Of a DNA stretch of 23,318 nucleotides, positions 1-8,624 are shown one piece after another. The stretch covers positions 3,306,880 through 3,330,197 of the forward strand of contig BFEA01000027.1 of assembly GCA_003427395.1 (NCBI GenBank). The letters are read 5' to 3'. The notes under the pieces were generated by a model, which worked only from the letters and a program-made list of their open reading frames with translations, ran no database searches and had not been told where the DNA came from. Made by a program: the position numbers and the translations under genes. The stretch's first letter is position 1, and each line of letters opens with the position of its first letter. The stretch comes from Chara braunii (taxonomy: Eukaryota; Streptophyta; Charophyceae; Charales; Characeae).

Positions 1-230
1 GGGGAAGGGGAAGGAGGAGGAGGAGAAGGGGGAAGCAGAGAGGAGGGGGAAGAAAGAGGAGGGGAAGATGGACAAGAAGGGCGAGGGGGAGAGGGAGAGG
101 GAGGAGGATGAGAAGATGGAAAAGAGGAAGGAAGAGGAGGAGGAGGAGGGGGAGAGGGAGAGGGAGAAGGGAAAGAAAGGGGAGGAGAAGGAGCAAGAGG
201 ATGATGCACGGACCAGCAAAGCATACAGCA
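1..230. repeat. Purine-rich GGA/GAG low-complexity tract
   Basis: The plus strand is almost entirely G and A, with irregular GGA, GAG and GAAG units. Reading frames here give only Glu/Lys/Arg-rich strings, which are products of the repeat. It lies directly 3' of the minus-strand Penelope-like element, so it may be that element's tail or simply neighbouring low-complexity DNA. Confidence 0.85.
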
Positions 231-250
231 AAACCATTGTGCAAGTCGAG

Positions 251-499
251 TCACATGTATAGGGTGTCGAGGCTGCCGAGCACGAGTGTAACAAGTCCAT
301 CCTCGGGCCATTGTCGAAGAAGCATGGCCACGGGAAAACAAACAGAGGCAGTTCTGAAATCATGCCAATTGTCACAAATCTGCTCAAACCGCGTAAGCTG
401 GCTGGTGAACACACCTGCAGGCTGATGAGATGTAATGTTTGAAGTTGCAATACTCTTATCAAACAGGAAAATCCCATGCAATAGTCTTATCAAACACAC
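251..499 (-). pseudogene. PLE RT thumb / C-terminus
   Basis: The motif is SNITSHQPAGVFTSQLTRF followed by a helical EQICDNWHDF region, matching the Penelope-type thumb consensus (roughly GVxxSQLxRF...IC...F). It is out of phase with the palm segment. The cause is visible: GCAATA(C/G)TCTTATCAAACA occurs at 447-465 and again at 478-496, offset 31 bp, and a 31-bp duplication shifts the frame by one. The frame ends at TGA 251-253. No endonuclease domain follows before the purine-rich tract. Confidence 0.7.
447..496. repeat. 31-bp tandem duplication inside the PLE ORF
   Basis: A 19-nt block at 447-465 recurs at 478-496 with one mismatch (18/19). The 31-bp offset equals the phase change between the palm and thumb frames, so this duplication probably caused the frameshift. 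Confidence 0.7.
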
Positions 500-527
500 T
501 CAATCGGAGAGGTCCGTCTGCTCGTGT

Positions 528-823
528 CTACAGTTTCGTGCCTAAAAAGGTGCACGAACCATCAGCCGCTGTGGTCTCGTTCCATTCAAGACCATAATAC
601 ACTGACAATGGTGGCAGACAACCAAAGGTAAGGACATCATCCATGATCCGATAAGCGAAAGCATATCCGTGAGCTGCAGAGGGATGCACACGCTGCAGGT
701 TGTCCACGTACTGAGCCTCGTCCCAATAGAGTGTAAGGTTAGCAATTCCAGGACCAGCGTTTGTACCCATAGGAATACCAACATCTTGATGACGAACAAG
801 GCCATCCACTGTATATAGATATG
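528..823 (-). pseudogene. PLE RT palm, motifs B and C
   Basis: This segment resumes the PLE RT immediately after the LINE. It carries RHQDVGIPMGTNAGPGIANL (motif B) and, about 45 residues later, AYRIMDDVLTFG (motif C). The MDD stands where most relatives have (Y/I)DD, so both catalytic Asp residues are present. FLGTKL then matches the motif E position. It stops at TAG 528-530, one transition from CAG, after which the same frame stays coding-like until about 462. The apparent methionine near 858 belongs to LINE poly(A) sequence and is not a start. Confidence 0.8.
810..823. repeat. LINE target-site duplication, 3' copy
   Basis: TGTATATAGATATG sits immediately beside the poly(A)/poly(T) tract at 825-845 and is identical to 3710-3723. 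Confidence 0.9.
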
Positions 824-1100
824 GTTTTTTTTTGTTTTTTTTTTTAAACAACGGCTCCATCTATTGGTGGGGAGCTTCACCTGCTGGAAACCAGGTCCAG
901 CGTCCCGTGACAACATGAATGGAAATAAAAGTGCCTCTTCACCCCGAAAGGGCGCCAGATTCAAACAACATCACCCTAGCACTACACCTTTATTATCTAC
1001 CCATCCTGCAATTACAGGCTCAACCCTAGTCTCAACTTTATTTATTTCCATACCAAACACTTGAGACCAAACTCAGCTCTGAGAGGGAACTTCCATAGCA

Positions 1101-1715
1101 TCATTCATACCCATACCAAGCTCTTGAGACCATACTCAAAGCTGAGGGGGGAAAGGGGTCTGGGAAATCCGATACTGATCGTAAGGGGATTACTGGGTCT
1201 ATCACAGTCCAATTATTAAAAGCTAGGTAATAACCTCGACTCAATTCTTCTTCTTCTCTTCCCTTTGCCCCTTCCCATTTAACCTTCCCTATCTTTCCCC
1301 CATGGGTTCCTCCTAGCCAGCATTGGTTGAATCGTTGAATGTGTTGAAGTATTTCTTTTTGTGATGATAAAAGTTTTACCTTTTCCTTACACTGTTCCCA
1401 TCTTGAAATGATGTCTGTTTGTATTTGTTGTTTAACTGTGTCATTGAATTCAGGTCCATCAAGCCTTACTCCTTCCATTTCATATGTACATCTTCTTAAC
1501 CATATAGCCCATAATACTGCTCTTCTGCCCATGTTGAATAAGTTTTGTGAGAATTCGTCAACAGAGTCAGGGTACCAAGATTCCAGGAGAAGGGTTCTCC
1601 AGCCCCATGGCCACTGGATTTGTGTTTCTAGATTAGACCATATTCGATCCCACCACCTCCAAAGCCAAATGGCCCCGGGACATTGAAGGAAGACATGCTC
1701 GATTGTTTCAGGAAT
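1101..1715 (-). pseudogene. LINE zf-RVT second half and C-terminus
   Basis: It starts IPETIEHVFLQCPGAIWLW, giving the His and last Cys of the C-x2-C...H-x4-C knuckle, then WRWWDRIW, a Trp-rich stretch, and MGRRAVLWAIWLRRC (compare 'W.iW..RN' at plant LINE C-termini). The natural stop is TGA 1101-1103. It is in phase with all upstream LINE segments, so the four segments are one ORF of roughly 870 remaining codons. Confidence 0.82.
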
Positions 1716-1718
1716 TTA

Positions 1719-2594
1719 TTTAGTTGGAAACGCAGACTTACAAAATTTACACCAAGGAAGCGCTATTCCTTTTCGTTCCAAATTTGTCCTGTCTATAATC
1801 CAGTTGTTTGTAGGTAGGCACCTATGTTCTATTTGCCATTGTAGTGAAGCCACTTTTGTAGGCTTAATTTTGGTCTTACTAAACCATCTTACCTTTCTTA
1901 ATGTTTCTTTATTAATATTAAGATGCTTCATCCATTTTTCCTCTACTTTATCCCTTGAGATGATTCTTGGGCAAAGCATCCTATAGGTGGATTTTACTGA
2001 TAATGTGTGGAGAGCACAGGAGTACTTTGTGTCTTTCTTTCTTGTATTGGACCACTTCCAATTGACCGGATCTAAGGCCAGATGACTTATGGGTGTTTTA
2101 GGTTTAAAAGTTATCCATCTATCTTTTTGCCTCAGTACTCTGACCCTGAATAACTGATCTTTTGTCACCCTCCTTATACTGTTCTGGTCATTAATTATTA
2201 TATTGAGGTTGCTATCCATTTCATATGTGGTGAGGAGAATCTCCCCTCTATCCAACACTGCAACAATATTACCTAAGACATTTGGATGATCTTTTATAGC
2301 CACCCAATCACTTTCCATTAACTGAGGTCCCTTTTTCAAAATCCTTACCCAATCCAATGGTATCCAATCGATTATATTTTCTAAGGCTTTCTCAGAATGA
2401 TGACAATATCTAAGATGAGTCTGTAATTGTGCGGTTGTGATCCATTCTTTTTTTTCACTGTCCCAGATATCTTTTATCCTAACAATACCATTTTTAACCC
2501 ACCCCTTCCAGGGGGAATCCATACAGTGAACAACACAACCCTGGGGATCTTTGAGAAGGATATTATCAAAGAGTGGCTGTTGACTTACTTCCTC
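1719..2594 (-). pseudogene. LINE C-terminal domain with first half of zf-RVT
   Basis: The stretch contains PLFDNILL, KGWVKNGIVRIKDIWD (compare 'G..tv.dl.d'), a 'W..fKTKIKPTKVASLQWQ' region equivalent to 'vW....P.Kik.f.W', CLPTN (compare 'lpT...L') and WCKFCKS, the first Cys pair of the zf-RVT knuckle. TAA 1716-1718 cuts the knuckle in two; CAA is the likely ancestor. This architecture is characteristic of plant LINEs. Confidence 0.85.
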
Positions 2595-2597
2595 TCA

Positions 2598-3263
2598 TCT
2601 TTCACGAGGATTTGGATCTGTTAGTGGCAATTTCCTCCATGTTTTGATGAGATTAGGCCAAAATGCATCGTTATGCAAGTCCATTCTTGCCGCTCTCCTG
2701 TCTGATACACATTGGTCAAGTAGTCCATTCAATGTACCTTTTGGTATAGGCCACGATCTATTTTCTAACCACATCATGGGATCTATGTCATCTGGTGTTA
2801 TCGGGGCTAGGCATCTAATCTGTTCCCATGCCAACTTACTCCAAGGGGTCTGGGGATTAAAGAGTAGGCGTTTAATCCATTGAACTGATAAGGCCATGAC
2901 TTGTAAAGAAGGATCAATGATACCCAATCCTCCTCTAGTCTTAGGTTGTATCACCGATTGCCATGCCACCCTACTAATTACCTTATCAAGCTCATGCTTT
3001 CCTCTCCATAAAAAGGCTGATAGTTGACGTTGCAGAGCCTTTAATACTTTCTTATCCAGGGCCCATATTGCTGATTTATACCAGATCGAGGCTAAGACCA
3101 CATTGTTAATCACCAGAGTGCGCCCAAAGAGAGAGTTTTGTTTGCCCTTCCAGAGTTCCAACTTAGCATATGCTTGTTTAGTTATACTCTCATTGTTGGT
3201 TGATGGTTTTCCTGTTGCTGATAGGGAAATTCCTAATACTCTAATGGGGGTATCTAATGGGAG
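2598..3263 (-). pseudogene. LINE RT thumb / connection
   Basis: Same frame as the RT segment. Recognisable L1-type text includes RVLGISLS, KLELWKGKQNSLFGRTLVINN (compare 'L..W....LS..GR..LI..V'), FLWRGKHE and WQSVIQPKTRGGLGIIDP (compare 'W..vc.PK..GGLGi.d'). These follow the RT palm in plant and algal L1-like LINEs. It closes at TGA 2595-2597, one transition from CGA, with open coding text beyond it. Confidence 0.85.
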
Positions 3264-3709
3264 TCATTTCACTTTAGGGAATTCAGGGGGTCTTACTCCT
3301 TGATGATGAATCCACCAACCCATCGTCTTGTTACCCCAATTAACCCTCATATCAGACAGCCTACAAAACTTATCCATTAGCCTGCTTATTTCCTCTAAAT
3401 TCTCCTTTGATGCTTCTACCATCAGGGAGAGATCATCAGCAAAGAGGGAGCAAACAGGAATGGCTTCCTTTGGAATAGATGACACTTGAATTCTTTTAAT
3501 GTCTTTATGTTGTCTAAGGTTAACTGCTAGGGCCTCCATAATTATGACAAACAGAAATGGGGCAATTGGGTCTCCTTGTCTTACTGATCTCTATAAGGAG
3601 ATAGGGGGGGCTAAATTACCATTTACCATTACCCTAGTGGTAGCATTCTTATGCAGTATTTTCACCCATTTTCTGAAGTTTGGACCAAAGTTAAATTTTT
3701 CTAAGCATT
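3264..3709 (-). pseudogene. LINE RT, motifs B and C
   Basis: The segment begins mid-RT (EKFNFGPNFRKWVKILHKN), then NGNLAPPISL, an internal TAG at 3591-3593, and RSVRQGDPIAPFLF (motif B). About 45 residues later comes SLFADDLSLM (motif C; the FADD box is the catalytic Asp pair). NWGNKT follows, matching the L1 'N..KS' region. The segment closes at TGA 3264-3266, where the same frame simply carries on. Motif A and all upstream LINE sequence (ORF1, endonuclease) are missing through 5' truncation. Confidence 0.88.
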
Positions 3710-3723
3710 TGTATATAGATATG
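3710..3723. repeat. LINE target-site duplication, 5' copy
   Basis: TGTATATAGATATG is identical to 810-823. Both copies lie in the same phase of the PLE reading frame. Confidence 0.9.
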
Positions 3724-4183
3724 TATTAGTAACAATAAAACAAAGATGTTGAAGAATGTCAGACACAAAAAGAGTGTCAGCTCCCATATTAGTTGTCCAT
3801 TCTCTTGCACGCGGTCCACGGACCACCATATGAAGAGCAACACGGGATGAGCGTGTCCGTGTATGCTGCCGTGCCTGTGCAAGAGCATAGGCATGTGCCT
3901 CATCAACAGCCTTAGCAACATTGTTGAGAATCCATTGATGAGAAAGATTAGCATACATGGTAGTGAAATCGACCGTATGAGGGGCCAGACCTCGGAGAGA
4001 AGCTTTATTGTTTTTGAGGTCAAGCATGACCTCGTCACTGCTCTGGACAATCCAACATCATTGAATACCTTCGGATTGGAAGAGTTGATTATCTTTTTCG
4101 CGAAGAGTATGGATGACGCCTTGAAGTGCCACACTCAAACGAGCCGAGGTAGGTGTTGTACTTGCAACAAGCTTGTGAGGCAG
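3710..4183 (-). pseudogene. PLE RT palm, motif A segment
   Basis: This continues the frame of the upstream segment. After a premature TGA at 4058-4060 it reads IVQSSDEVMLDLKNNK and then HTVDFTTMYANLSH, where the Asp is the first catalytic residue of the RT palm (family consensus roughly DFTTLYTNIPH). It ends where the LINE begins. The last PLE codons lie inside the 14-bp target-site duplication at 3710-3723, whose other copy at 810-823 is in exactly the same codon phase. The break is therefore insertional and not an older frameshift. Confidence 0.78.
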
Positions 4184-4204
4184 TCAGTGATGCAAACGGT
4201 GGAC

Positions 4205-5251
4205 TCATTGGGAGGGGCGCAGGTCACTCCGCTGGGCCACATGAGAAGAAGAAGAAAGATTGTTACGGGCAGTGATACCTAGAATAGTACGGAGTGTAGG
4301 AGAAGACTTATGGGCCTTAAGAGCACAATAAAGATACGGCAATGTGCCAGCATGGGGATAATTCCAATGATTGTTCCAAAGTGCATGGCTATTCAGAATG
4401 TCGGCAGCTGTTTCAGTGGGCCGAGAATACGTACGACTGTCAAGATGAGCGGAAAAACGGAAGCGATACCAGTTCTTGCAACAAATAGCCAGATTGTGCG
4501 CTGTTTTGTCCGCAGGAACAATCGCAAAGGAGTCTTGGAGCTGACGTAGGGCCGTATGTGCGTGTCGCAAAGAGCGAGGCTGTCGAGAAGGTGATGCGGC
4601 AGCCATATTGGACTCACAGTGATGCAAAACTGCGGCACGCCAAAGAGCCAATTGTGGAGCAAGGGTAGCAGCGCAGGATTGTCGTGATGTCGGACGAAGA
4701 CACACAGCAATATACTGATCAACACCAACAGCCAGTGCTTCAAGTATATCCCCCACTACCCCATTCAGCCGATATTTAGAGCCCTCATAGAATAGGCAAC
4801 AAAGGTTAGCATCCGGAATCACATCATAGTTGGCGGAAACAACATGGTCGTCAACCAGATCGGTGCAGTTAGGAAAGGCCCGACGACAAGGACAATCAGC
4901 AGCAGCAGGAAGGTGCAGGCCCGGAGTAACATTCAAGGCAACTTCCGTAAAATTACAAAATTGCACCCTTGTTGGGGGTACAAGTTTGTCACAGATGCGA
5001 ATAGTGCTGGCTGCCTGAGGGTCAGGGTGCAATGCACACACATCCGGAGAATGCAACACATGGCACAGCCTAGTGGCCGTCAGGATCTCGTGCATAAGTA
5101 CTATCCTGATATAGTTTCCGAAGGTGTCACGGGAATGGGCAGTATATCGCTGTCGGGCATGTTGAAATCGCCGAATAATGCATTCAAGTTCACGAACGTC
5201 CGCAGTCATGTCAGCATTAGAAAATTTTATATACAGAGTATGTAAATCCAT
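4205..5251 (-). pseudogene. PLE RT N-terminal region and fingers
   Basis: This is a 348-codon open segment. The ATG at 5249-5251 lies just after a TATAAATGG context on the minus strand. Visible features are a Cys cluster at residues 120-129 (DCPCRRAFPNC), DHVVSAN at 135-141, GSKYR at 157-161, VPADK at 245-249 followed by a CCKNWY stretch, and the RT finger motif LPYLYCALKAHK at 304-315. The Cys...HV...KYR block recurs, to my knowledge, upstream of Penelope-type RT domains; its role is unknown (possibly zinc or nucleic-acid binding). The segment ends at TGA 4205-4207, but the same frame continues through TGA 4184-4186 into the palm region, so this is an internal stop, not the gene end. Both stops are one transition from CGA (Arg). 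A short compensated frameshift near 4180-4215 cannot be excluded. Confidence 0.72.
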
Positions 5252-5460
5252 TTATAGTGCATATGTACAAGCGAGCACGCCAAGCGGGCGTAGCCCGCTG
5301 AGTGGAAGCAACAACTTTGGACCAAGTACTCGCTGGGTTGGCTACATTCATCTCTCAAATTCACTTTTGCTACCTACCTACCACTACTCCTAAGCCTATA
5401 CAGGGGACCCGTGCAAGCATAGCTTACCTCTCCCAATCAAGGGGATGCAAGCTGCCCCCC
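5252..5460. other. Upstream flank of the PLE, no gene seen
   Basis: This is the 5' flank of the PLE ORF on the minus strand. It has a short inverted repeat around AGCGGGC...GCCCGCT (5282-5300). No ORF with recognisable content was found. Confidence 0.4.
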
Positions 5461-5790
5461 ACCCTAATCAGCGGTGTGGCTAACACACAAAGACTGAGCA
5501 TTTTGCCAATAGATGCGCCTCACAGCTACTTCCTCCGCCGCCATCGAGTAACAGCAGTGTCTAAGGCCAACACTCTCCCACACACGACACACAAGCGACA
5601 CATACCCACACACACACACGTGTTGGCTATGGACCCTGCCGATTCCAACTAGGGGGAGGAAGCCAAGTATCTTACTCGGTCGATACCAAGCGCACCCTTG
5701 GTGGTCGGTGGGAATCGAACCCATGACCTCCTGAATGCCACTTGCGTGCTTAACCAACTGATCTAGGTCAGTTGCTCTTTTGCTGCCGAC
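5460..5790 (-). mobile_element. tRNA-derived SINE, copy A
   Basis: Read on the minus strand it begins with a tRNA-like head. An A-box-like TAGATCAGTTGGTTAAGC lies at 5748-5765 and a perfect B box, GGTTCGATTCC, within 5710-5721; both are internal RNA polymerase III promoter elements. A non-tRNA body follows (CTTGGCTTCCTCCCCC, then GGCAGGGTCCATAGCCAACACG) and then a GT-rich stretch. Head and proximal body align with copy B at 8205-8370. The 3' end past about 5590 is uncertain because the copies diverge there. The anticodon arm is too altered to assign the parent tRNA. Confidence 0.7.
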
Positions 5791-5940
5791 ATTTGTTTGC
5801 CTCCAACAGATTTTTGTTTCATTCTTTAAATATTTTTCTGGCAAAGATCACCATGCAATCTATGACCCTATTTTCTTTCAGATTTTTTTGGCAAATGCAA
5901 TGACCCGGGTTCAGATCCAGCACAGAAACATGCATCCAAA

Positions 5941-6401
5941 GTCAAGTCAAGGCTAGGCATGAGAAATAGGGCTGCAGGGTCCCAGAGTCCCTCGGAATGG
6001 CCCTCAATCCTACAGAATATGGTCTAGTCCTTGATGCAGTCAAAGTCCTTTGGAATGAAGACCCCTACAGAGTCAAAGAATGGGGTAGAACCAGAGGAGG
6101 AAAGTCTAAGGTTCGTAGCTTTTGACCCACCAAAGTTCAGGGGTCAACAGTTGATCCTACAGACTCTCATAAGTCTCTGGAACTGACATGAAACCCATAC
6201 AGACATGACTAGGGGTCGTAACCTTTGGACAGGTCAAAGTTCTAAGGTCCAAAAGTCACTCCCCTGACTCTGAAGAGGCATCAGAATGTCCCTTGGTGAA
6301 TAGGCACTGAGTCAAGGGTGAAAATGAAGCCCTAGAGTCACAAGTAAACTCTAGGAGAGTCAACAGTCAAGCCCTGCCTGGGCACAGCAATCAAAAGTCA
6401 A
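5941..6401. promoter_or_regulatory. Cluster of 11 W-box motifs (TTGACY)
   Basis: Ten RGTCAA (reverse TTGACY) and one TTGACC occur in 460 bp. GTCAA starts at 5941, 5946, 6039, 6072, 6143, 6233, 6311, 6359, 6366 and 6397; TTGAC is at 6122. About one TTGAC/GTCAA would be expected by chance in this length. All 11 also satisfy the sixth W-box base. W boxes are WRKY-factor sites in green plants. The cluster ends 186 bp upstream of a TATA box. Confidence 0.5.
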
Positions 6402-6586
6402 AGATTTCCCAGGAGTCGACCACGGCCACAAATCTCACGCAATCGAAAGGCTCAGAGCAGTTTCCAGAAGTTTCCAAGGGCCACTGGGTCTAAGCACACG
6501 CTGGTCGTGAGCAAATCTGGGCCACACATCCGGAAATCTCAGCCCTTCGAGGAGGCAGATAGAGGCAGGTCAGGCCGAGCAAACAC

Positions 6587-6594
6587 TATAAAAT
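6587..6594 (+). promoter_or_regulatory. TATA box
   Basis: TATAAAAT sits in a GC-neutral context, about 30 bp before a purine/pyrimidine-mixed start region (6615-6625) and downstream of the W-box cluster. It could be the core promoter of an LTR (U3/R boundary) or of an unrecognised transcript. No protein is encoded downstream. Confidence 0.5.
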
Positions 6595-6635
6595 AGTGGT
6601 CTGCACCAGCTTATGGATTCATTCTGCCTTGTGCT

Positions 6636-6712
6636 GCTACAGTGCACGCGCTACAGTGTGCGGCTACAGTGACGTGCTACAGTGCGGCACGGTACAGTGC
6701 ACTGCTACACTG
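6636..6712 (+). repeat. Six degenerate GCTACAGTG repeats
   Basis: GCTACAGTG or a one-base variant recurs six times with 13-15 bp spacing just after the TATA-box region, so it would lie at the start of any transcript. Similar ACAGTG/CACTGT alternation could fold locally. Confidence 0.65.
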
Positions 6713-7820
6713 AGTCCGAGAGAAGGCAAACAATGCGTGAGAGGCTTCCATGGCAAGAGTGAGGGAGAGTGGTAGCCATAGCCAGTAGAAGGCGCTGATG
6801 CACCATAGCTACAAGAGAGAGGAGAGTGGAGATTCAAGGTAGAGCCCAAGGCTTGGGGGGAGGAGGAAGCTTACCTGGAGACTGCGCCAACTCGGAGAGT
6901 TCAGCCATAGCTGCTGCAGAGAAGACCAGTGGTTGCATGTGGCTCCACATTCTTCATCCAAGACTCAAAGGTGGCTTTGTGGACTAGAGCTTGTCTGGCA
7001 CCATAAAGAGGAGGGTGAGGGGTGGAGATAGGAAGGAGGATGCAACCATTGCACAACAAGGGTTGGCAAGAAGGTGTAGGAAACTTACTTGTTGACTGGC
7101 GGCCACAGCAACCTGAGGAAGAAGACTCCAAGAGGAGGGGAACCAGAGTTCATCATCCACCACTTCATCCTGTTGGTGCTTGTGCTATACAAAGAGGATG
7201 GCACTTGTGCTAGTGAGGTCAAGGAATGAGAGAGAAGGTCACACCATAGCCTCAGGGAGGCAATGTGGTCGTGATTTGGAGGAAGAAGACTCCATGCTGC
7301 CGTAGAAGATTGCCATTGTCATTTCCAGTTCCAGCTTCATTGTGCTAACCTGGGCTAGCAGCGCTGTAGAGAGGTTGACTTGGCAAGTGACATTGTGTCC
7401 AGACTGGTGGTGACGTCATCGAGATATCCAAGCCATGCGTGCGTTGAGGTGGTGAGAAGGGTTCCCGTGGCAGAAGAGGGAGAAGCAGTTTGAACATTTT
7501 ACTGATTATTTTTATACATACATCTTGAAAAAACTCCATAGTTTTGATCTCTTCTTCTTCGCATAGTCTTATCTTTCAATCCTGTCTCAATTTGCTTGTT
7601 ATCATTGAGTTCAGCAGTGTACGTTCATGTGAGATTTGATTGTAAGCTTCTGAAGTTGGGTTTATTCCACAAATATTATGAGCACGAAAAACCGCCAAAG
7701 TTGGCACACTCTTATCTTTGTGAGCCGCGGCCTAACCCCCACAGGTGAAACAGGGTGTGGGCCTCGACCACGCCTGGACCTCAACCACTTGCACCATTTC
7801 AATTTTTAATGGGGGCTCGT

Positions 7821-8204
7821 TGCCAAAAATTCCAGGATGCACTTTGACCAGTCCTCCGCACAACAGTCAGTCCCTACATACCCCCCTCCAAACCCCTCCC
7901 CAAAGGTGCACACCTTTTGCCCTGCCCATTTGGTGGCCGTATGGAGCACCATTGGACCCCGCATTGAAAAAAAAAAAGGGCCTCAGATGTAGAAAATCAT
8001 CCCAATCGGCTGTGAACATTCACACCTTTTACAGACACTTTTCCTGTTCTTCCCTTCACAAGGAAAAAGAGGAGGAGGAGGAGGAGGAGGAGGTTTTGTG
8101 CTTTCAGGACTGCTGTAATATCACGGCCAAAGATGTCTTATCCATAAAATGATTCAGAATCCTGTCAACATAGCATCCGTCTCTCTTTTTCTTTTTAAAT
8201 TGCA
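7821..8204. other. Intergenic stretch with A11 and (GGA)n, no gene
   Basis: It contains an A-run (7967-7977) and a GGA triplet run (about 8064-8092). No recognisable coding text on either strand. Confidence 0.5.
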
Positions 8205-8400
8205 CAGGGGCCATGCTCAGTTGGTTAGGCACGCAAGTGGCATTCAGGAGGTCAAGGGTTCAATCCCCACTGACCACCTGCGCACTCTTGGTGCCAACCA
8301 ACTGAGATAGTTGGCTTGCTCCCCCCATTTAGGTATTGGTAGGGTCTTTGGCCATCACGGGCGGGTGTGCGTGTGTGTGAGTGGGGATTACGTAATAATT
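8205..8400 (+). mobile_element. tRNA-derived SINE, copy B
   Basis: The tRNA-like head has the A box ATGCTCAGTTGGTTAGGC (8213-8230) and the B box GGTTCAATCCC (8257-8267). The block GCACGCAAGTGGCATTCAGG between them is identical in copy A. The body TTGGCTTGCTCCCCCC (8311-8326) and the following GGTATTGGTAGGGTCTTTGG also align with copy A, then GT-rich sequence follows. Copy A (minus) and copy B (plus) are inverted relative to each other 2.5 kb apart. Where the homology ends (8370-8400) is uncertain. Confidence 0.7.
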
Positions 8401-8566
8401 GACGACGGAGAATTACCGCTGGATTACGTGGTGATTGATAGAGCATTGCCACTGGATTTCTGTCCATGTGGCCAACCCCTCGCATGTTGGAAGGGAGCCC
8501 CCAAGGGCCTCCCTCCACAGCTCAATATTTTAAATGTATCTGGAATTGTTAGTGCTCCATTTAAAG

Positions 8567-8567
<1 letters not shown>

Positions 8568-8622
<55 letters not shown>
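8568..8622. repeat. (GA)n microsatellite
   Basis: Perfect GA dinucleotide run of about 52 bp preceded by GGAGG. Confidence 0.95.

Positions 8623-8624
<2 letters not shown>

Larger units (their letters stand above)
824..3709 (-). mobile_element. 5'-truncated non-LTR retrotransposon (plant L1-like LINE)
   Basis: In element orientation the sequence starts at 3709 inside the RT domain, runs through RT motifs B and C, the thumb/connection and a zf-RVT zinc knuckle, has a 3' UTR (about 1100-846) and ends in poly(A) (845-825, one interrupting C in element orientation). A 14-bp direct repeat, TGTATATAGATATG, flanks it exactly (810-823 and 3710-3723). Truncation at the 5' end, the poly(A) tail and the target-site duplication are the standard marks of target-primed reverse transcription. 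The reading frame is unbroken by indels from 3709 to the terminal TGA at 1101-1103; only four internal stops interrupt it: TAG 3591, TGA 3264, TGA 2595, TAA 1716. Confidence 0.9.
251..5251 (-). mobile_element. Penelope-like retroelement (RT ORF), interrupted by a LINE
   Basis: The fragments at 3710-5251 and 251-823 form one reverse-transcriptase ORF of roughly 690 codons once the inserted LINE (824-3709) and one target-site copy are ignored. RT motifs appear in order: LPYLYCALKAHKSSP (fingers), VDFTTMYANL (motif A, catalytic Asp), GIPMGTNAGPGIANL (motif B), YRIMDDVL (motif C), then an FLGTKL and FTSQLTRF thumb region. The GIPMGTN motif B and the upstream VPADK segment are typical of Penelope-like RTs rather than LINE or LTR RTs. 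No GIY-YIG endonuclease is visible on either side, so it could be an endonuclease-lacking type or a truncated copy. The sub-family was not resolved. It is dead: in-frame stops at 4205, 4184, 4058 and 528 plus a frame-changing 31-bp duplication at 447-496. Confidence 0.8.
5890..7820 (+). mobile_element. Possible LTR or LTR remnant with primer-site-like end
   Basis: The order upstream motif cluster, TATA box, long untranslated region and then TGGGGGCTCGT at 7810-7820 resembles a plant LTR followed by a primer-binding site. The 11-mer matches the start of tRNA-Pro-type primer sites, but the next bases do not fit. The LTR would end near TTTCA at 7798-7802. Neither a second LTR nor gag-pol is present, so this would be a solo or truncated copy. 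It could instead be a non-coding transcription unit. Confidence 0.3.

Noticed and set aside
1101-4205. Stop-codon reassignment (TAA/TAG read as Gln, as in some ulvophyte algae)
   Set aside because: TAG and TAA do fall at Gln-like places in the LINE, but TGA interrupts both elements as well, so transition decay explains all of them more simply.
8200-8290. Functional tRNA gene
   Set aside because: A and B boxes are present, but the acceptor stem does not close and the sequence runs into a body shared with copy A; SINE fits better.
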